A stretch of DNA of 64,000 bases from Nitrospinia bacterium (GCA_029261715.1 JAJDAT010000001.1:305995-369994); one strand, 5' to 3'; shown: positions 18,513 through 28,084, counted from the stretch's first letter. Notes: generated by a model not told the origin, from the sequence alone. Program-made: numbers and translations.

Positions 18513-18735
18513 CCCTATTCTATTCCTCTCCACTCCCGTCTTTCAAATGTAGTATTTCTACTACTTATTAATCAAATATCTTGTGTCAAAACTATAGTAA
18601 TCCTAGCGATTATTTAATTTTTCCAAAATTCCTATACTAGTTTTTGTCTAGAGCGTTTCACTTAATCGAAACGGTCACCAAATTTTTGAACAGATAAAAC
18701 TGCTTACCATTAATTTTTTATAAGGAGAAATAACC

Positions 18736-19131
18736 ATGAGTACTGGAAAAATTATGATCGTAGACGACGAACAAGATGTTAGAGAAGCTATTAAATTACA
18801 ACTCGAAGGAAAAGGCTTAAATATCCTAGAAGCCGAAAATGGAGAAGAAGCCATCGCTACGTTAAACCAAGGCGACCATTTGGTAAACCTCGGTTTGATT
18901 CTTTGCGATATTAGAATGCCTAAGGTCGACGGCGTTGAATGCATCGACTACATCAAAAAACACGCTCCTGGAATTCCTATTGTCGTGGTTACGGCTTTTC
19001 CTGACGCGGAACTAGCCACTTCTCTACTGAAAAAAGGAGTCAAAGACTATTTAGTTAAACCGGTAAATAAAGACAAATTAAATAGTGTTGTAGATGAGTT
19101 GGTCGCAGCAGGAAAAGATGTTGAACTTTAA
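18736..19131 (+). CDS. single-domain response regulator (CheY-like receiver)
   Basis: A stand-alone receiver domain of 131 residues. The acidic pocket is D10/D11, the phospho-acceptor is D58 (LILCDIRMPK), the switch Thr is T86 (VVVTAF) and the conserved Lys is K108 (LVKPVNK). There is no output domain, so it probably acts by protein contact or relays phosphate. AAGGAG precedes the ATG by about 9 bases. The two histidine kinases downstream are the natural candidates as its partners. Confidence 0.92.
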   Translation: MSTGKIMIVDDEQDVREAIKLQLEGKGLNILEAENGEEAIATLNQGDHLVNLGLILCDIRMPKVDGVECIDYIKKHAPGIPIVVVTAFPDAELATSLLKKGVKDYLVKPVNKDKLNSVVDELVAAGKDVEL

Positions 19132-19169
19132 TATCTAAAGGAGTCCTTAACAATTGAGATTTGCCATGA

Positions 19170-19197
19170 GCCTAGTCATTGTTTTCAATGGCTAGGC
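19170..19197 (+). other. 12-bp hairpin with TTTT loop
   Basis: GCCTAGTCATTG - TTTT - CAATGGCTAGGC pairs over 12 positions with one G-T wobble. It lies 39 bases behind the response regulator stop and has no T-run, so it may protect or process the mRNA end. Confidence 0.5.
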
Positions 19198-19243
19198 GCT
19201 AGCAAACCAATAAAACTTAAACTATTAGAGACTTTCTTTCTGG

Positions 19244-19308
19244 GTCCGCCGTTTCCTTTTTTTTACATGATGGGGGCCAGAGAAAATTAGGAATCGGCGG
19301 ACTTTTTT
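19244..19308 (+). terminator. long-loop terminator between response regulator and kinase
   Basis: GTCCGCCG (19244-19251) pairs perfectly with CGGCGGAC (19295-19302), which is followed by six T. The 43-base interior contains further pairing potential. The position fits a terminator or attenuator ahead of the kinase gene. Confidence 0.6.
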
Positions 19309-19345
19309 AACGTCCAAACCAAAACTTAAAAGTTGGGACATAACA

Positions 19346-20647
19346 ATGACAACTGAAATTCAAGAAAAGAAAGATCCTTATTTTCAAGAGATAGAAAAAG
19401 AAATTCGTCGTAGAACAGAGGAATATAAGGTTCTTCATGAAATTGCTAAAATTCTTCACTATCCGGAGAGTCTTAAAAACATACTCATAAGCGCTTTGAC
19501 GACTCTCATTCGATTTAATGAGCTTGAAGTAGAACATAAGGCCGGTATTTTCCTAGCCGATCCTGAAAAAAAGGTATTACGTCTTTACTGTACCGTCGGA
19601 GAGTTCACCAAAGAGTTTATGGAGAAAGAAAAAGAAATATCTTATGGAGCCTGCTTGTGCGGAAAGGCTGCTGTTTCGGGGGAATTTTTAATCAGCAACA
19701 GTTGTTTTTCTGATTCCCGACATGAACATAAATTCGATGGGATGACAGCTCACGGGCACTATATCGTTCCGTTAAAAAGTAAAAAACAATTAATCGGAGT
19801 TCTCTTTTTATATACGGACGAAAGTCCTCCTTGGTATGTAAGAAGCCAGGAAATTTTGCTTTCCATCGGTGGGCTTATTGCGGATTCCATTGTTTCGCAC
19901 AGGCGAGAACAGGAAATACGGGAAAAGAATGATCAACTAAAAGAACTCAACGAATTGAAAAACAAGTTTTTGGGAATTGCGTCCCATGATTTAAGAAACC
20001 CGTTATACTTGATCAAAACTTTTAGCGAAGTTTTGAAAGACGGAACAGTCGGCGCCATTAACGATAAACAAAAAGAAATATCTACAAAAATTTTTAACGC
20101 AAGCGCCTTCATGCAGAGTCTTTTAGAAAACCTTTTAGATATTTCAAAAATAGAAAGCGGAAAAATAGAAATCAACAAGGAGCCGCAGGATTTAAATTCC
20201 ACAGCAGAGCAACAAGTGGAGATGAGTCAGCTTTTAGCGGAAAAAAAGAATATTCAACTCCACTTTGATCCAGGTGTTGTTCCGATTATTTCTTACGATA
20301 CCGACGCAATCACTCAAGTGATAGGAAACTTCATTGGAAATGCAGTGAAATTTTCCCCGGCAAATTCGAAAATTTTAGTGACCACAGAAAATCTTGAAAA
20401 CTCCGTCCGATTTTCAGTTCACGATGAGGGACCAGGGCTTTCAAAAGAGGACCAACAACTATTATTTAAAGAATTTCAAACCCTATCCGCAAAACCGACG
20501 GGAGGCGAAAAATCTACAGGTCTTGGGTTGGCAATTTGTAAAAAGCTTGTTCATATGCACGAAGGTAAAGTCGGCGTTTCAAGTGAACTAGGTAAAGGAA
20601 GTGTTTTTTATTTTTCACTCCCGATTAACGCGACGACAAGTAACTAG
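19346..20647 (+). CDS. cytosolic GAF-domain sensor histidine kinase
   Basis: No membrane helix is present. Residues about 40-185 form a GAF domain of the subtype with YGACLCGKAAVSGE...HEHKFDGMTAHGHYIVPL, whose Cys and His residues could bind a ligand or metal. The kinase core shows the H box ASHDLRNPL (His214), the N box GNFIGNAVKFSP (N332), the G1 box DEGPGL (360-365) and GLGLAI (392-397). It should phosphorylate a receiver protein; the CheY-like protein just upstream is the likely partner. Confidence 0.9.
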   Translation: MTTEIQEKKDPYFQEIEKEIRRRTEEYKVLHEIAKILHYPESLKNILISALTTLIRFNELEVEHKAGIFLADPEKKVLRLYCTVGEFTKEFMEKEKEISYGACLCGKAAVSGEFLISNSCFSDSRHEHKFDGMTAHGHYIVPLKSKKQLIGVLFLYTDESPPWYVRSQEILLSIGGLIADSIVSHRREQEIREKNDQLKELNELKNKFLGIASHDLRNPLYLIKTFSEVLKDGTVGAINDKQKEISTKIFNASAFMQSLLENLLDISKIESGKIEINKEPQDLNSTAEQQVEMSQLLAEKKNIQLHFDPGVVPIISYDTDAITQVIGNFIGNAVKFSPANSKILVTTENLENSVRFSVHDEGPGLSKEDQQLLFKEFQTLSAKPTGGEKSTGLGLAICKKLVHMHEGKVGVSSELGKGSVFYFSLPINATTSN

Positions 20648-20721
20648 TCATAAAAAAAGAATAGTTTCAGAAAGCTAATAGCGATGGATAAACAGGAAAC
20701 CATTTGATAAAGGCCTCAACC

Positions 20722-21240
20722 ATGATTAAAAATTCATCTATTTCTCGATTAAAAGGCGTTCAAACAAAGGAGCAGTTGAACTATAAGTTTTTCTTCCTAT
20801 TTTTTGCATTCACTCTAATTTATTCAGCGGGTTGTACGAAACCAGTCGAAGCGGCAGGCGTTGAGGAACTTTGTCCTCAACCCAGATTTACTAAACAAGC
20901 GCCGCCGGAGTTTTATAATTTAAAAAATCCTCTTACACCCACGGAAGAAAACATTAAAAAAGGGAAATTGCTCTATTTAAATAAATCAAAACCCATGCCC
21001 TGTAAGGTTTGTCATGGAGCCAATGGCGATGGACAAGGTCCAATGGCTAAGAGTTTCAAACCTCATCCTAGAAATTTTACCTGCGCAAAAACAATCGACG
21101 GAGTTCCAGATGGCCAACTGTTCTGGATCATAAAAAATGGATCTCCAGGAACTGGGATGATGGGATACAAAATATTAAAAGACGATCAAATTTGGCAAAT
21201 CATCTTATACATTCGACAACTATCAACTCACATGAGCTAA
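20722..21240 (+). CDS. monohaem cytochrome c lipoprotein
   Basis: The start is ATG 20722 behind AAAGG; a TTG 18 bases earlier is less likely. A hydrophobic signal ends in the lipobox YSAGC (Cys38), so the protein is membrane-tethered on the outer face. One haem motif CKVCH (94-98) and a GTGMM segment with candidate Met ligands follow. The domain from about residue 60 is clearly related to the C-terminal domain of the tetrahaem protein at 22525 (shared NPRPR/HPR.FTC, DGQLFW.IKNGSPGTGMM, YIRQLS). It should carry electrons in the periplasm. Confidence 0.88.
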   Translation: MIKNSSISRLKGVQTKEQLNYKFFFLFFAFTLIYSAGCTKPVEAAGVEELCPQPRFTKQAPPEFYNLKNPLTPTEENIKKGKLLYLNKSKPMPCKVCHGANGDGQGPMAKSFKPHPRNFTCAKTIDGVPDGQLFWIIKNGSPGTGMMGYKILKDDQIWQIILYIRQLSTHMS

Positions 21241-21273
21241 TTTTTGAGGGTTGGATTCCGTAGCTAAAAACCT

Positions 21274-22512
21274 ATGAGTTTATTCGACACAAAAGTCTCT
21301 AAAAAGTTTTTGTCCCACTGCAAAAATTCAAATAAAAAAAAACATCAATCTTTAGCGTTAACGCCAAGGTGCATTTTGAATACTTTTACTGAAACTATTT
21401 TAGCCAGGGTTCCAAGCGTAATTTTAGTAATCAACCCAAACAATCGAATCGTCTTCTCAAACATGGCTTTTGGAAAACTGATGGGAAGAAGAAACCAGGA
21501 CTATGTCGGTAAACTATTAGACGAAACCCTGACTCACTTAGAAGGGAAATGGGAATTTATAGTTGGAGAACTTTCTAAACCTCTTAATAGTTCTAAAAAC
21601 GACAAAACCCCAGAGTTTCGTAAAAACAAATCAAATGGCAACTACGATAGAGATCCTTTAAACCCAAACGCTACCGAAGGTTTAAACTTCATCCCTCCTT
21701 CCGTGGTTAATTTAAAGGATCAATTTTTTTCCTATCAAATCTTCGATGCAGGAATAACCGAAAGTGGCGACCAGTTAAAAGGTCTCATCCTAAACGATCT
21801 TACTGAGGAAAAGGATTTTCTAGACAGAATGACTCAAGCGGAAAATATTTCTTCGCTAAAAACTTTAGCGGCGGGTATTTCTCATGAAATTAGCAACCCA
21901 CTTCATTCCATCCTCAGTTTTTCAGAAGCGATAAGCAATGAAGATGAATTAGAAAAAATCAAGCGCTATGCCGATAAGATTGCGGACAACTCTTCGCGCC
22001 TTGGAAAAGTGTTGTCAGACTTTTCTGGGTACGTCCAAAACAAAGAAAAAGGAACTAAAAAAGAAATAAACATTAGCGAAATCTTAAACACTTCCGCTAA
22101 GTTTGCCATGCTCCCCTACCAGGAAAACAACATTGTCCTGGAGGAAGATTTTGAAAATTTACCCAATTTCATTGCCGACCCGGAAGATCTCCAACAAATT
22201 TTTTTCAACATCGTCAACAACGCTTGCCAAGCCATGAAAGAGAAAGGCCGGTTAAAAATTTCTACAAATCAGAATAACGGCTTACTCTTAATTAAAATTG
22301 AAGACAATGGATCTGGGATGCCAAAAGAAATCTTGCGAAAAGTTTTCAACCCCTTTTTCACAACAAAAATGCAAGGCGAAGGAACTGGCCTGGGGTTGAA
22401 CATCACACAACGACTCGTGGAGAAATATAACGGAAAAATTGAAATTCAATCACGCGAAGGACAAGGCACAGAAGTTTCTGTGTTTTTCCCTAATCCATCA
22501 CGTGACAAATAA
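21274..22512 (+). CDS. PAS-type sensor histidine kinase
   Basis: A soluble kinase of 412 residues. Residues about 40-175 look like a PAS domain (VPSVILVINPNNRIVFSNMAF) with a non-conserved insert rich in Asn and Lys (105-135). The kinase core has H204 (AAGISHEISNPLHSI), the N box NIVNNACQAM (around 312-321), DNGSGM, FNPFFTTK and GTGLGLNI, the NtrB/ZraS-type arrangement. It is packed between two cytochrome genes (33 and 12 bases away), so the input may be redox or respiratory state; that is inference from position. Confidence 0.9.
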   Translation: MSLFDTKVSKKFLSHCKNSNKKKHQSLALTPRCILNTFTETILARVPSVILVINPNNRIVFSNMAFGKLMGRRNQDYVGKLLDETLTHLEGKWEFIVGELSKPLNSSKNDKTPEFRKNKSNGNYDRDPLNPNATEGLNFIPPSVVNLKDQFFSYQIFDAGITESGDQLKGLILNDLTEEKDFLDRMTQAENISSLKTLAAGISHEISNPLHSILSFSEAISNEDELEKIKRYADKIADNSSRLGKVLSDFSGYVQNKEKGTKKEINISEILNTSAKFAMLPYQENNIVLEEDFENLPNFIADPEDLQQIFFNIVNNACQAMKEKGRLKISTNQNNGLLLIKIEDNGSGMPKEILRKVFNPFFTTKMQGEGTGLGLNITQRLVEKYNGKIEIQSREGQGTEVSVFFPNPSRDK

Positions 22513-22524
22513 AAAGGAGAAACT

Positions 22525-23961
22525 GTGCTTTATTTAATTTTTAAACGCCATCAAAGTTTTTACTTATCCCTATTAATAATTTCTTTCATTTTATTAACTG
22601 GGGCTAACGTTTGGGCATTTGATGAAAACTCTACAAGAAAACTGATTGAAAACCAATGTGCCTCTTGCCACAAGTTTGAAGGAAAGGGAGAATCCCGATT
22701 CAATCTAAAAGCGCCAGATTTAATGTGGGGAGGCAGTAAGTTTAAGCGCGAATGGTTAGTTGCATGGCTTCAAGGAAAAGAAAAATCCATGTATAGCAAA
22801 AGTTTTCGATGGGATTTATCAACTACGCCCGTAAAGCATCCATCAATAAACGAAGAGCAAGCAAATAGTGTCGCCGATTATTTCGAGAAAAACTTGAAGG
22901 ACTCAACCGTTGCCCCGAACACTATCGACTACTCTAAATTTTCAGAGATTGAATACAATTTTGGCGCGAAAATCTTCCGCGATTATTCATGCATAGGATG
23001 CCATCAAGTTATGGAAGATGGAAAAGTAACAGGCGGTCCTCAAAGCGCAGATTTTTTTGAAGCTGCCAAACGCTATAATCCAGATTGGATTTATAGATTT
23101 AACTCCAATCCTCCCGACTTCGTTCCACATAGCGGTGAATACGTAGCGGACGTTAGCGGTCTCGGTTTGCGCTATGCCACAGGCTATATCGCTCTTCAAG
23201 GAAACAAAGATTTCAAATTCTATGAGCCTTGGAAAACCGAATATTTTGCCAAGGCTAATTCTACCAAGGGCGCAAAGGTTTACAAAGAATACTGTTCCCA
23301 ATGCCACGGTTCTTCCGGCAAAGGAGATGGCCCTGCGGCTTCTGGTTTAAATCCTAAACCTGCCGCTCATGCAAATATGGCCTTGAGCGATTTCCCCGAC
23401 GACTACCTTTTTAATCTAGTTTATTATGGCGGTAAATCGGTCGGTAAGTCGTCGCTAATGCCCGACTTTGGTTTAACCTTACCACCTCAAGACTTGGCCA
23501 ATGTCATCGCTTACTTAAAAGCGGAGTTTAAAGGAAATGAAAACGATTCTTCCTCTGTATCCGCGAAGGTAGAAGAAAAAATTAAAAAAGGTTCGAATAA
23601 TTGCATTCAGAAACGTAAGATAAAAAAAGCCCCCGCAATATACCTTAGTAAGAATAATCCATTACCCGAAACAGAAACTAATATAGCGGCAGGCAAAAAA
23701 TTATTCATGAAGGACGCTAAACCCATTTCTTGCAAGATGTGCCATGGTAAAAAAGGAAATGGCAAAGGAGCTGGAGCTGGCGGTATGAATCCTCGACCAA
23801 GAGACTTTACTTGTTCCGCAATGATGAAGGATATCCCCGACGGTCAACTATTCTGGGTTATAAAGAATGGTTCCCCAGGAACAGGAATGATGTCCTTTAA
23901 AAAGTTAAAGGACAAACAAACCTGGCAATTGGTTCATTATATTCGACAACTCAGTAAATAA
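22525..23961 (+). CDS. secreted tetrahaem cytochrome c
   Basis: Four CxxCH haem sites are visible: CASCH (45-49), CIGCH (156-160), CSQCH (257-261) and CKMCH (403-407). A signal peptide ends near ANVWA, so the protein is periplasmic. It is a chain of cytochrome c domains; the last one, with GTGMM, is a close paralogue of the monohaem lipoprotein two genes upstream. The start is GTG with AAGGAG six bases before it. It probably passes electrons between a membrane complex and an acceptor; the partner is not in the window. Confidence 0.9.
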   Translation: MLYLIFKRHQSFYLSLLIISFILLTGANVWAFDENSTRKLIENQCASCHKFEGKGESRFNLKAPDLMWGGSKFKREWLVAWLQGKEKSMYSKSFRWDLSTTPVKHPSINEEQANSVADYFEKNLKDSTVAPNTIDYSKFSEIEYNFGAKIFRDYSCIGCHQVMEDGKVTGGPQSADFFEAAKRYNPDWIYRFNSNPPDFVPHSGEYVADVSGLGLRYATGYIALQGNKDFKFYEPWKTEYFAKANSTKGAKVYKEYCSQCHGSSGKGDGPAASGLNPKPAAHANMALSDFPDDYLFNLVYYGGKSVGKSSLMPDFGLTLPPQDLANVIAYLKAEFKGNENDSSSVSAKVEEKIKKGSNNCIQKRKIKKAPAIYLSKNNPLPETETNIAAGKKLFMKDAKPISCKMCHGKKGNGKGAGAGGMNPRPRDFTCSAMMKDIPDGQLFWVIKNGSPGTGMMSFKKLKDKQTWQLVHYIRQLSK

Positions 23962-24089
23962 GCTTATAGGAAAAATGGAGTCAAACTACTTATCGACAAT
24001 ACCATCTTTCAACTGGTAATGAACCAAAACGCTTTCTTTTTCTCTTGCACTGGTAACTTAAATGAATCTGGCTTCGAATCGATAAAAAA

Positions 24090-25031
24090 TTAAATACTAT
24101 TCAAAGGTTTAACTTTTATCATAATTTCTAAATTGAGGATCCCGTCACCAGAACATTCAAACGCAGAATACTTTTCAATGGCTGGAAACTCATCCGGTTC
24201 ATACTCACTTTGAGGAAACCAACTAGCGAATATCTTTTTGTAAGTATCCAATAATTCGTCAACACTCCCGTGAAAGTGAGAGCAGGCATAAATACCTTTA
24301 GGAATCTCACATTTTCTAAAAGGAAGCGCCACAGCTATATTTTCTTTAACTGGAATACAAGCGTCATATCGAGCTTTTTCGGGAGGAACGACGAATGGGT
24401 TGTCGTGACAAAATGCGTAGCGAGTTTCCCCTTCCTTATTTTGGATATTTTTCGCTCGAATACTAATTTCTTCCCAAGTCTGTTTTACAGAGTCCAAATC
24501 GTAACCTTTTGGACTGGAAATATAGGCCAACTGAACCGATTCAATTTCTTTAACTTCCACCATTTTTAAAACCTCCATAAGTTGTTGTCTGTGATCGTTC
24601 TGATTTCTAAGTTCGAAATCAGGATAGAGGTCTTCGGCGGAAAATTCTTTTCCGTACTTGCTTTTAAGTTTTCCCATCTTGCTTTTTTGAGCTTTGGCGG
24701 GATTGCGTACTTCACTCGGACTGTATCCAAAATGAAGAGAAAACGCTTTAGAAAAATTAGAGGAAGAAGAGTAACCACATCGCAACGCTATATCGGTTAT
24801 GGAAATGTCGGGGCGGTAAGCTAGTAAACCAGCTCCCTGTTCCAAACGTTTTCTCGAAATATAATTCCCCAGCGTTTCATCCATGAACCCTGAGAATATT
24901 CTGTGAAAGTGGTACTCGCTAAACGATGCGGCTTTAGCAACTTCTTCAAGGGCAAGCGGTCCATCTAAATTATGACAAATATACTTAACGGCTTGCTGAA
25001 TCCGGTTCCTATATTCAAATTCGCTATCCAA
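24090..25031 (-). CDS. AraC-family regulator with GyrI-like ligand domain
   Basis: The N-terminal 110 residues hold two helix-turn-helix units (LALEEVAKAASFSEYHFHRIF and ISITDIALRCGYSSSSNFSKAF), the AraC arrangement. The C-terminal half (VKEIESVQLAYISSPKGYDLDSV, YDACIPV, ECKIPKG-like segment) is a GyrI/SOUL-like small-molecule binding domain, as in Rob- and SbmC-type proteins. It stands 88 bases behind the DUF1801 gene on the same strand and may control that group. Confidence 0.9.
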   Translation of the reverse strand: MDSEFEYRNRIQQAVKYICHNLDGPLALEEVAKAASFSEYHFHRIFSGFMDETLGNYISRKRLEQGAGLLAYRPDISITDIALRCGYSSSSNFSKAFSLHFGYSPSEVRNPAKAQKSKMGKLKSKYGKEFSAEDLYPDFELRNQNDHRQQLMEVLKMVEVKEIESVQLAYISSPKGYDLDSVKQTWEEISIRAKNIQNKEGETRYAFCHDNPFVVPPEKARYDACIPVKENIAVALPFRKCEIPKGIYACSHFHGSVDELLDTYKKIFASWFPQSEYEPDEFPAIEKYSAFECSGDGILNLEIMIKVKPLNSI

Positions 25032-25118
25032 AACTAGATACTCAGATAAAATTAATCGAAATTTAAATTATATTATATCCACAACTGTTGAAGATAGAAA
25101 TTAACAAAATTTAGAAGG

Positions 25119-25547
25119 TCAAGCGCCCAACAAAGGCAGGTGTTTTATTTGATCGTAAGTGAGAGCCAGTACAATGCAATGCTTCAATTCGTCGGTGGGG
25201 ATTTCTTCGTTTGCATCAAACACAATCGCTCGATTGCCTTCAAACTTAAACTTATCTTTATAAAGCCCTTTGAATGTAGCGACTAGTTTAGTTTGACAAT
25301 GAAAATAAAGGGCGTATTGATCAGGTTTAGTCTTCTTCCAATCCATTCTAATAGCGCTACCGCCCTTTGCAACGTAACTAGGTTCGCCCCATTTAAGAGT
25401 TTCCTCTAATTGGGTGACACCATCCGTTTCCGAAGCCGTTTCCAAAACCAACTTACGAAGAAACATCAACTTTTTGTGCATCGGTTTCGGGTAATCGCTG
25501 AATACTTCCGCTACGTCGGAATTTTCAATTTTATTTTTCTTGATCAT
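25119..25547 (-). CDS. DUF1801 family protein
   Basis: The 142 residues match the DUF1801 pattern: FLRKLVLETASETDGVTQLEETLKWGEPSY, then a YALYFHCQ strand and a Lys-rich end. The biochemical role of the family is not known. The ATG overlaps the TfoX-N stop by four bases, which indicates coupling. AraC/GyrI, DUF1801 and TfoX-N genes often travel together. Confidence 0.82.
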   Translation of the reverse strand: MIKKNKIENSDVAEVFSDYPKPMHKKLMFLRKLVLETASETDGVTQLEETLKWGEPSYVAKGGSAIRMDWKKTKPDQYALYFHCQTKLVATFKGLYKDKFKFEGNRAIVFDANEEIPTDELKHCIVLALTYDQIKHLPLLGA

Positions 25548-25909
25548 TGCTTCTTCCTTTTAGGCTTGGGAAGAGTCAGCGCATATTTGATACTTTCATT
25601 TACATATTTGTGCAAAACCTTACCACCCTTTCCGACTCCATTAGGAAAAAGAACGTAATCTTTTTTTATAGGCCCTTTCTCAAAATATCTTAGGGGGATA
25701 GCCTTTTTATTTTTTAATAATTTATTTTTAGTGGTTTCTGGAAGTTTTAAAGCCAGCCCCACGGGAGTGAGGGATATACAAATTCGTTCTTCGGCATACA
25801 AAGCCCCGCCGCTGAAGAAATGTTTACACTCAAGATGAATGTCTTCAGAAATTTCAGCCGTTGATTTCTCTATGAAAGCCGAGAGTTTTTCCAGGTATTC
25901 TTTGGCCAT
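25544..25909 (-). CDS. TfoX N-terminal domain protein
   Basis: MAKEYLEKLSAFI, MFSGGALY-like FFSGGALYAEERICISL and the YFEKGPIKKDYVLFP segment fit the TfoX/Sxy N-terminal domain. It lacks the C-terminal domain of competence regulators and is about 121 residues. I use ATG 25909; a TTG 36 bases upstream would overlap the haemoglobin gene. Family members without the second domain have no proven function. Confidence 0.8.
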   Translation of the reverse strand: MAKEYLEKLSAFIEKSTAEISEDIHLECKHFFSGGALYAEERICISLTPVGLALKLPETTKNKLLKNKKAIPLRYFEKGPIKKDYVLFPNGVGKGGKVLHKYVNESIKYALTLPKPKRKKQ

Positions 25910-25931
25910 AAGGTAAAAAGCGATCAGCAAA

Positions 25932-26297
25932 CTACTTGTCGACAATATCGCCCTTTAAACTGGTGATGAAACCAAGAACCTCGTTTTTTTCCGTATCAGG
26001 AACCTCAAAATGTTCCAGCGTTCCATTAAGATGACCAATAAAGTTCTCCCAATCTTTTTCTGTAATCCCCATACCTTTATGTGTGGTCAGCATATCTCGT
26101 CCAACATAAGCCAGAGGACCGCCAGCGCTAGCGCATAAAAAATCGATCAGTAGTTGTTTTTCACGTCTGAGACCATCGTCGCCTCGATTTTTCCAAAACC
26201 TAGCCAATAAAGGATCACCCATGAGTCGCGGTAATAAATTGTCAGCCACAGCGGCGATATTGTCGTAACTTCCCAGGCGTTTATATAAAGTTTCCAT
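25932..26297 (-). CDS. glbN: group 1 truncated haemoglobin
   Basis: A 121-residue globin of the two-over-two type: YKRLGSYDNIAAVADNLLPRL, FCASAGGPLAYVGRDML and THKGMGITEKDW with the proximal His73. Such proteins bind oxygen or nitric oxide. It begins the minus-strand group haemoglobin - TfoX-N - DUF1801 - AraC, which may respond to nitrosative or oxygen stress, though no regulatory site was found. Confidence 0.9.
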   Translation of the reverse strand: METLYKRLGSYDNIAAVADNLLPRLMGDPLLARFWKNRGDDGLRREKQLLIDFLCASAGGPLAYVGRDMLTTHKGMGITEKDWENFIGHLNGTLEHFEVPDTEKNEVLGFITSLKGDIVDK

Positions 26298-26558
26298 TAA
26301 ATACAGTCTCCTCTGCCATCATTAAAATTTGAATTATTTTAACATAGGAAAACTAATATTTAGAGTTTAGGGAAAGTTCTCTCCTCGAAACCTCTGATGC
26401 GCTGTCCTGAGTGAAACCTAAGGATCACCTTGAGACTCTCGAAATGCGACTATCATTTAGCCCTTAACGATTTGCATGTCAAACCTAAATGTAAGAGAAT
26501 GAGAATAACCACCCGACCGTAAACACAACAAACATTCAAATATTGGATACCCCCTTCG

Positions 26559-27035
26559 ATGGAAGAATATTTATCAAACCTAAATACAAGTTCCATTTGG
26601 CTGACTATCGGAGCTTTCCTAATTTTTCTTGAAATCGTTGTATTTTCGGGTATCGGCCTTCTCTTTGCTGGATTAGCGGCAATTTGTGTGGGAGCCGCCC
26701 TCATTCCTGGCTGGATAGAAAGCCAGTCCGAACAATTCATTCTATTTTTCTTCGCCTCGGCATTTTGGACAGCCGTGTTATGGAAACCTCTGAAAAAATT
26801 TATTGCAGGGAAAGAATCAGGGTTCGACGATATGGTTGGCAGTACAACAGTCGTTTATGGCGAACCTATCGAAAAAGGAAAAATGGGTCAAGTAAAATGG
26901 TCCGGAGCTATCATGAAATGTCAATTTGAACCTGAAACAGAAACGATCAAAATCATAGCTCCAGATACCGAAGCAATTATTAGTAGAATTTCAAATGGTT
27001 TGATAATTATAAAGGAGAAATCCTCAAACCAATAA
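26559..27035 (+). CDS. NfeD family membrane protein
   Basis: Two or three helices lie in the first 85 residues (WLTIGAFLIFLEIVVFSGIGLLFAGLAA, then FILFFFASAFWTAVLW). The C-terminal 70 residues form the small OB-fold of short NfeD proteins (GSTTVVYGEPI, GQVKWSGAIMKC). These proteins pair with SPFH proteins in membrane organisation, and an SPFH gene follows 33 bases later. Confidence 0.88.
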   Translation: MEEYLSNLNTSSIWLTIGAFLIFLEIVVFSGIGLLFAGLAAICVGAALIPGWIESQSEQFILFFFASAFWTAVLWKPLKKFIAGKESGFDDMVGSTTVVYGEPIEKGKMGQVKWSGAIMKCQFEPETETIKIIAPDTEAIISRISNGLIIIKEKSSNQ

Positions 27036-27068
27036 AGTCACTACAACCGCAAAGCCAAGGAGAAGTTT

Positions 27069-28058
27069 ATGGAGATATCAGAACTGACACTAGCAATAGG
27101 GTTTATTACTTTCCTAATGGCTTGGAGCGGTATTAAGTTGGTTCCGCAACAAAGCGCCTGGATTGTCGAACGCCTGGGACGATACAACGGAACCATAGTT
27201 GCCGGTCTGCACTTCATCATTCCTTTCGTTGATAGAGTTGCCTATAAACATTCCTTAAAAGAAGATGCCATCGATATTCCAAGCCAATCAGCTATCACCA
27301 AAGACAACGTAACATTAGTCATTGACGGAATATTGTATTTAAAGATCACTGACCCGAAGCAAGCCTCCTATGGTGTGCAAGATCCCAAGTACGCTGTCAG
27401 CCAACTAGCGCAAACAACTATGCGGTCCGAATTGGGAAAAATGACACTGGACAAAACGTTCGAAGAAAGAGAAACGCTAAACATTAATATTGTTCAATCG
27501 ATAAACGACGCTTCGGTAGTTTGGGGAATTCAATGTTTACGCTATGAGATTAAAGATATAACTCCCCCAACCAATGTTCGACAGGCGATGGAACTGCAAG
27601 TAGCGGCGGAGCGACAAAAAAGAGCCGAGGTGCTAAATTCTGAAGGAATGCGCCAGTCGCAAATCAATATGGCCGAAGGGGAAAAAAGAGAAGCAGTCTT
27701 AAAATCCGAAGGATCCCTGATCGATCAGGTAAATCGAGCCAAGGGCGAAGCGGAAGCGATATTGGCGGTAGCAAAGGCAACAGCCGAAAGTATAGAATTA
27801 ATCGCTTCTTCAATTGAAAAAACCGGTGGCGAGAAAGCCGTAGCCTTAAAATTGGCCGAGCAATATATCCAAGCGTTTTCTAACCTAGCGCAAGAAACGA
27901 ATACGATATTATTACCGAGCAATGCAGGAGATGCCGGATCAATGGTCGCGCAAGCGCTGGGGGTTTTTAATACGATTAAGAAGCAAACATCATCCGGAGA
28001 AGACAAAGCAAACACTGAGGAAATCAAAGAAAACACAGAAGAAATTAAAGATCAGTAA
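27069..28058 (+). CDS. SPFH/band 7 protein (stomatin-like, QmcA type)
   Basis: An N-terminal helix (LTLAIGFITFLMAWSGIKLV) anchors the SPFH domain (PQQSAWIVERLGRYNGTIVAGLHFIIPFVDRV, AITKDNVTLVIDGILYLKITDP, QTTMRSELGKMTLD). An Ala/Glu-rich coiled coil (AERQKRAEVLNSEGMRQSQINMAEG) follows. The protein should assemble into a large membrane ring with the NfeD partner encoded just before it. The AAGGAG ribosome site is clear. The tail ends in TEEIKENTEEIK-type repeats. Confidence 0.92.
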   Translation: MEISELTLAIGFITFLMAWSGIKLVPQQSAWIVERLGRYNGTIVAGLHFIIPFVDRVAYKHSLKEDAIDIPSQSAITKDNVTLVIDGILYLKITDPKQASYGVQDPKYAVSQLAQTTMRSELGKMTLDKTFEERETLNINIVQSINDASVVWGIQCLRYEIKDITPPTNVRQAMELQVAAERQKRAEVLNSEGMRQSQINMAEGEKREAVLKSEGSLIDQVNRAKGEAEAILAVAKATAESIELIASSIEKTGGEKAVALKLAEQYIQAFSNLAQETNTILLPSNAGDAGSMVAQALGVFNTIKKQTSSGEDKANTEEIKENTEEIKDQ

Positions 28059-28084
28059 TTTCCAAAAATCTTCTTTCAAGAATT

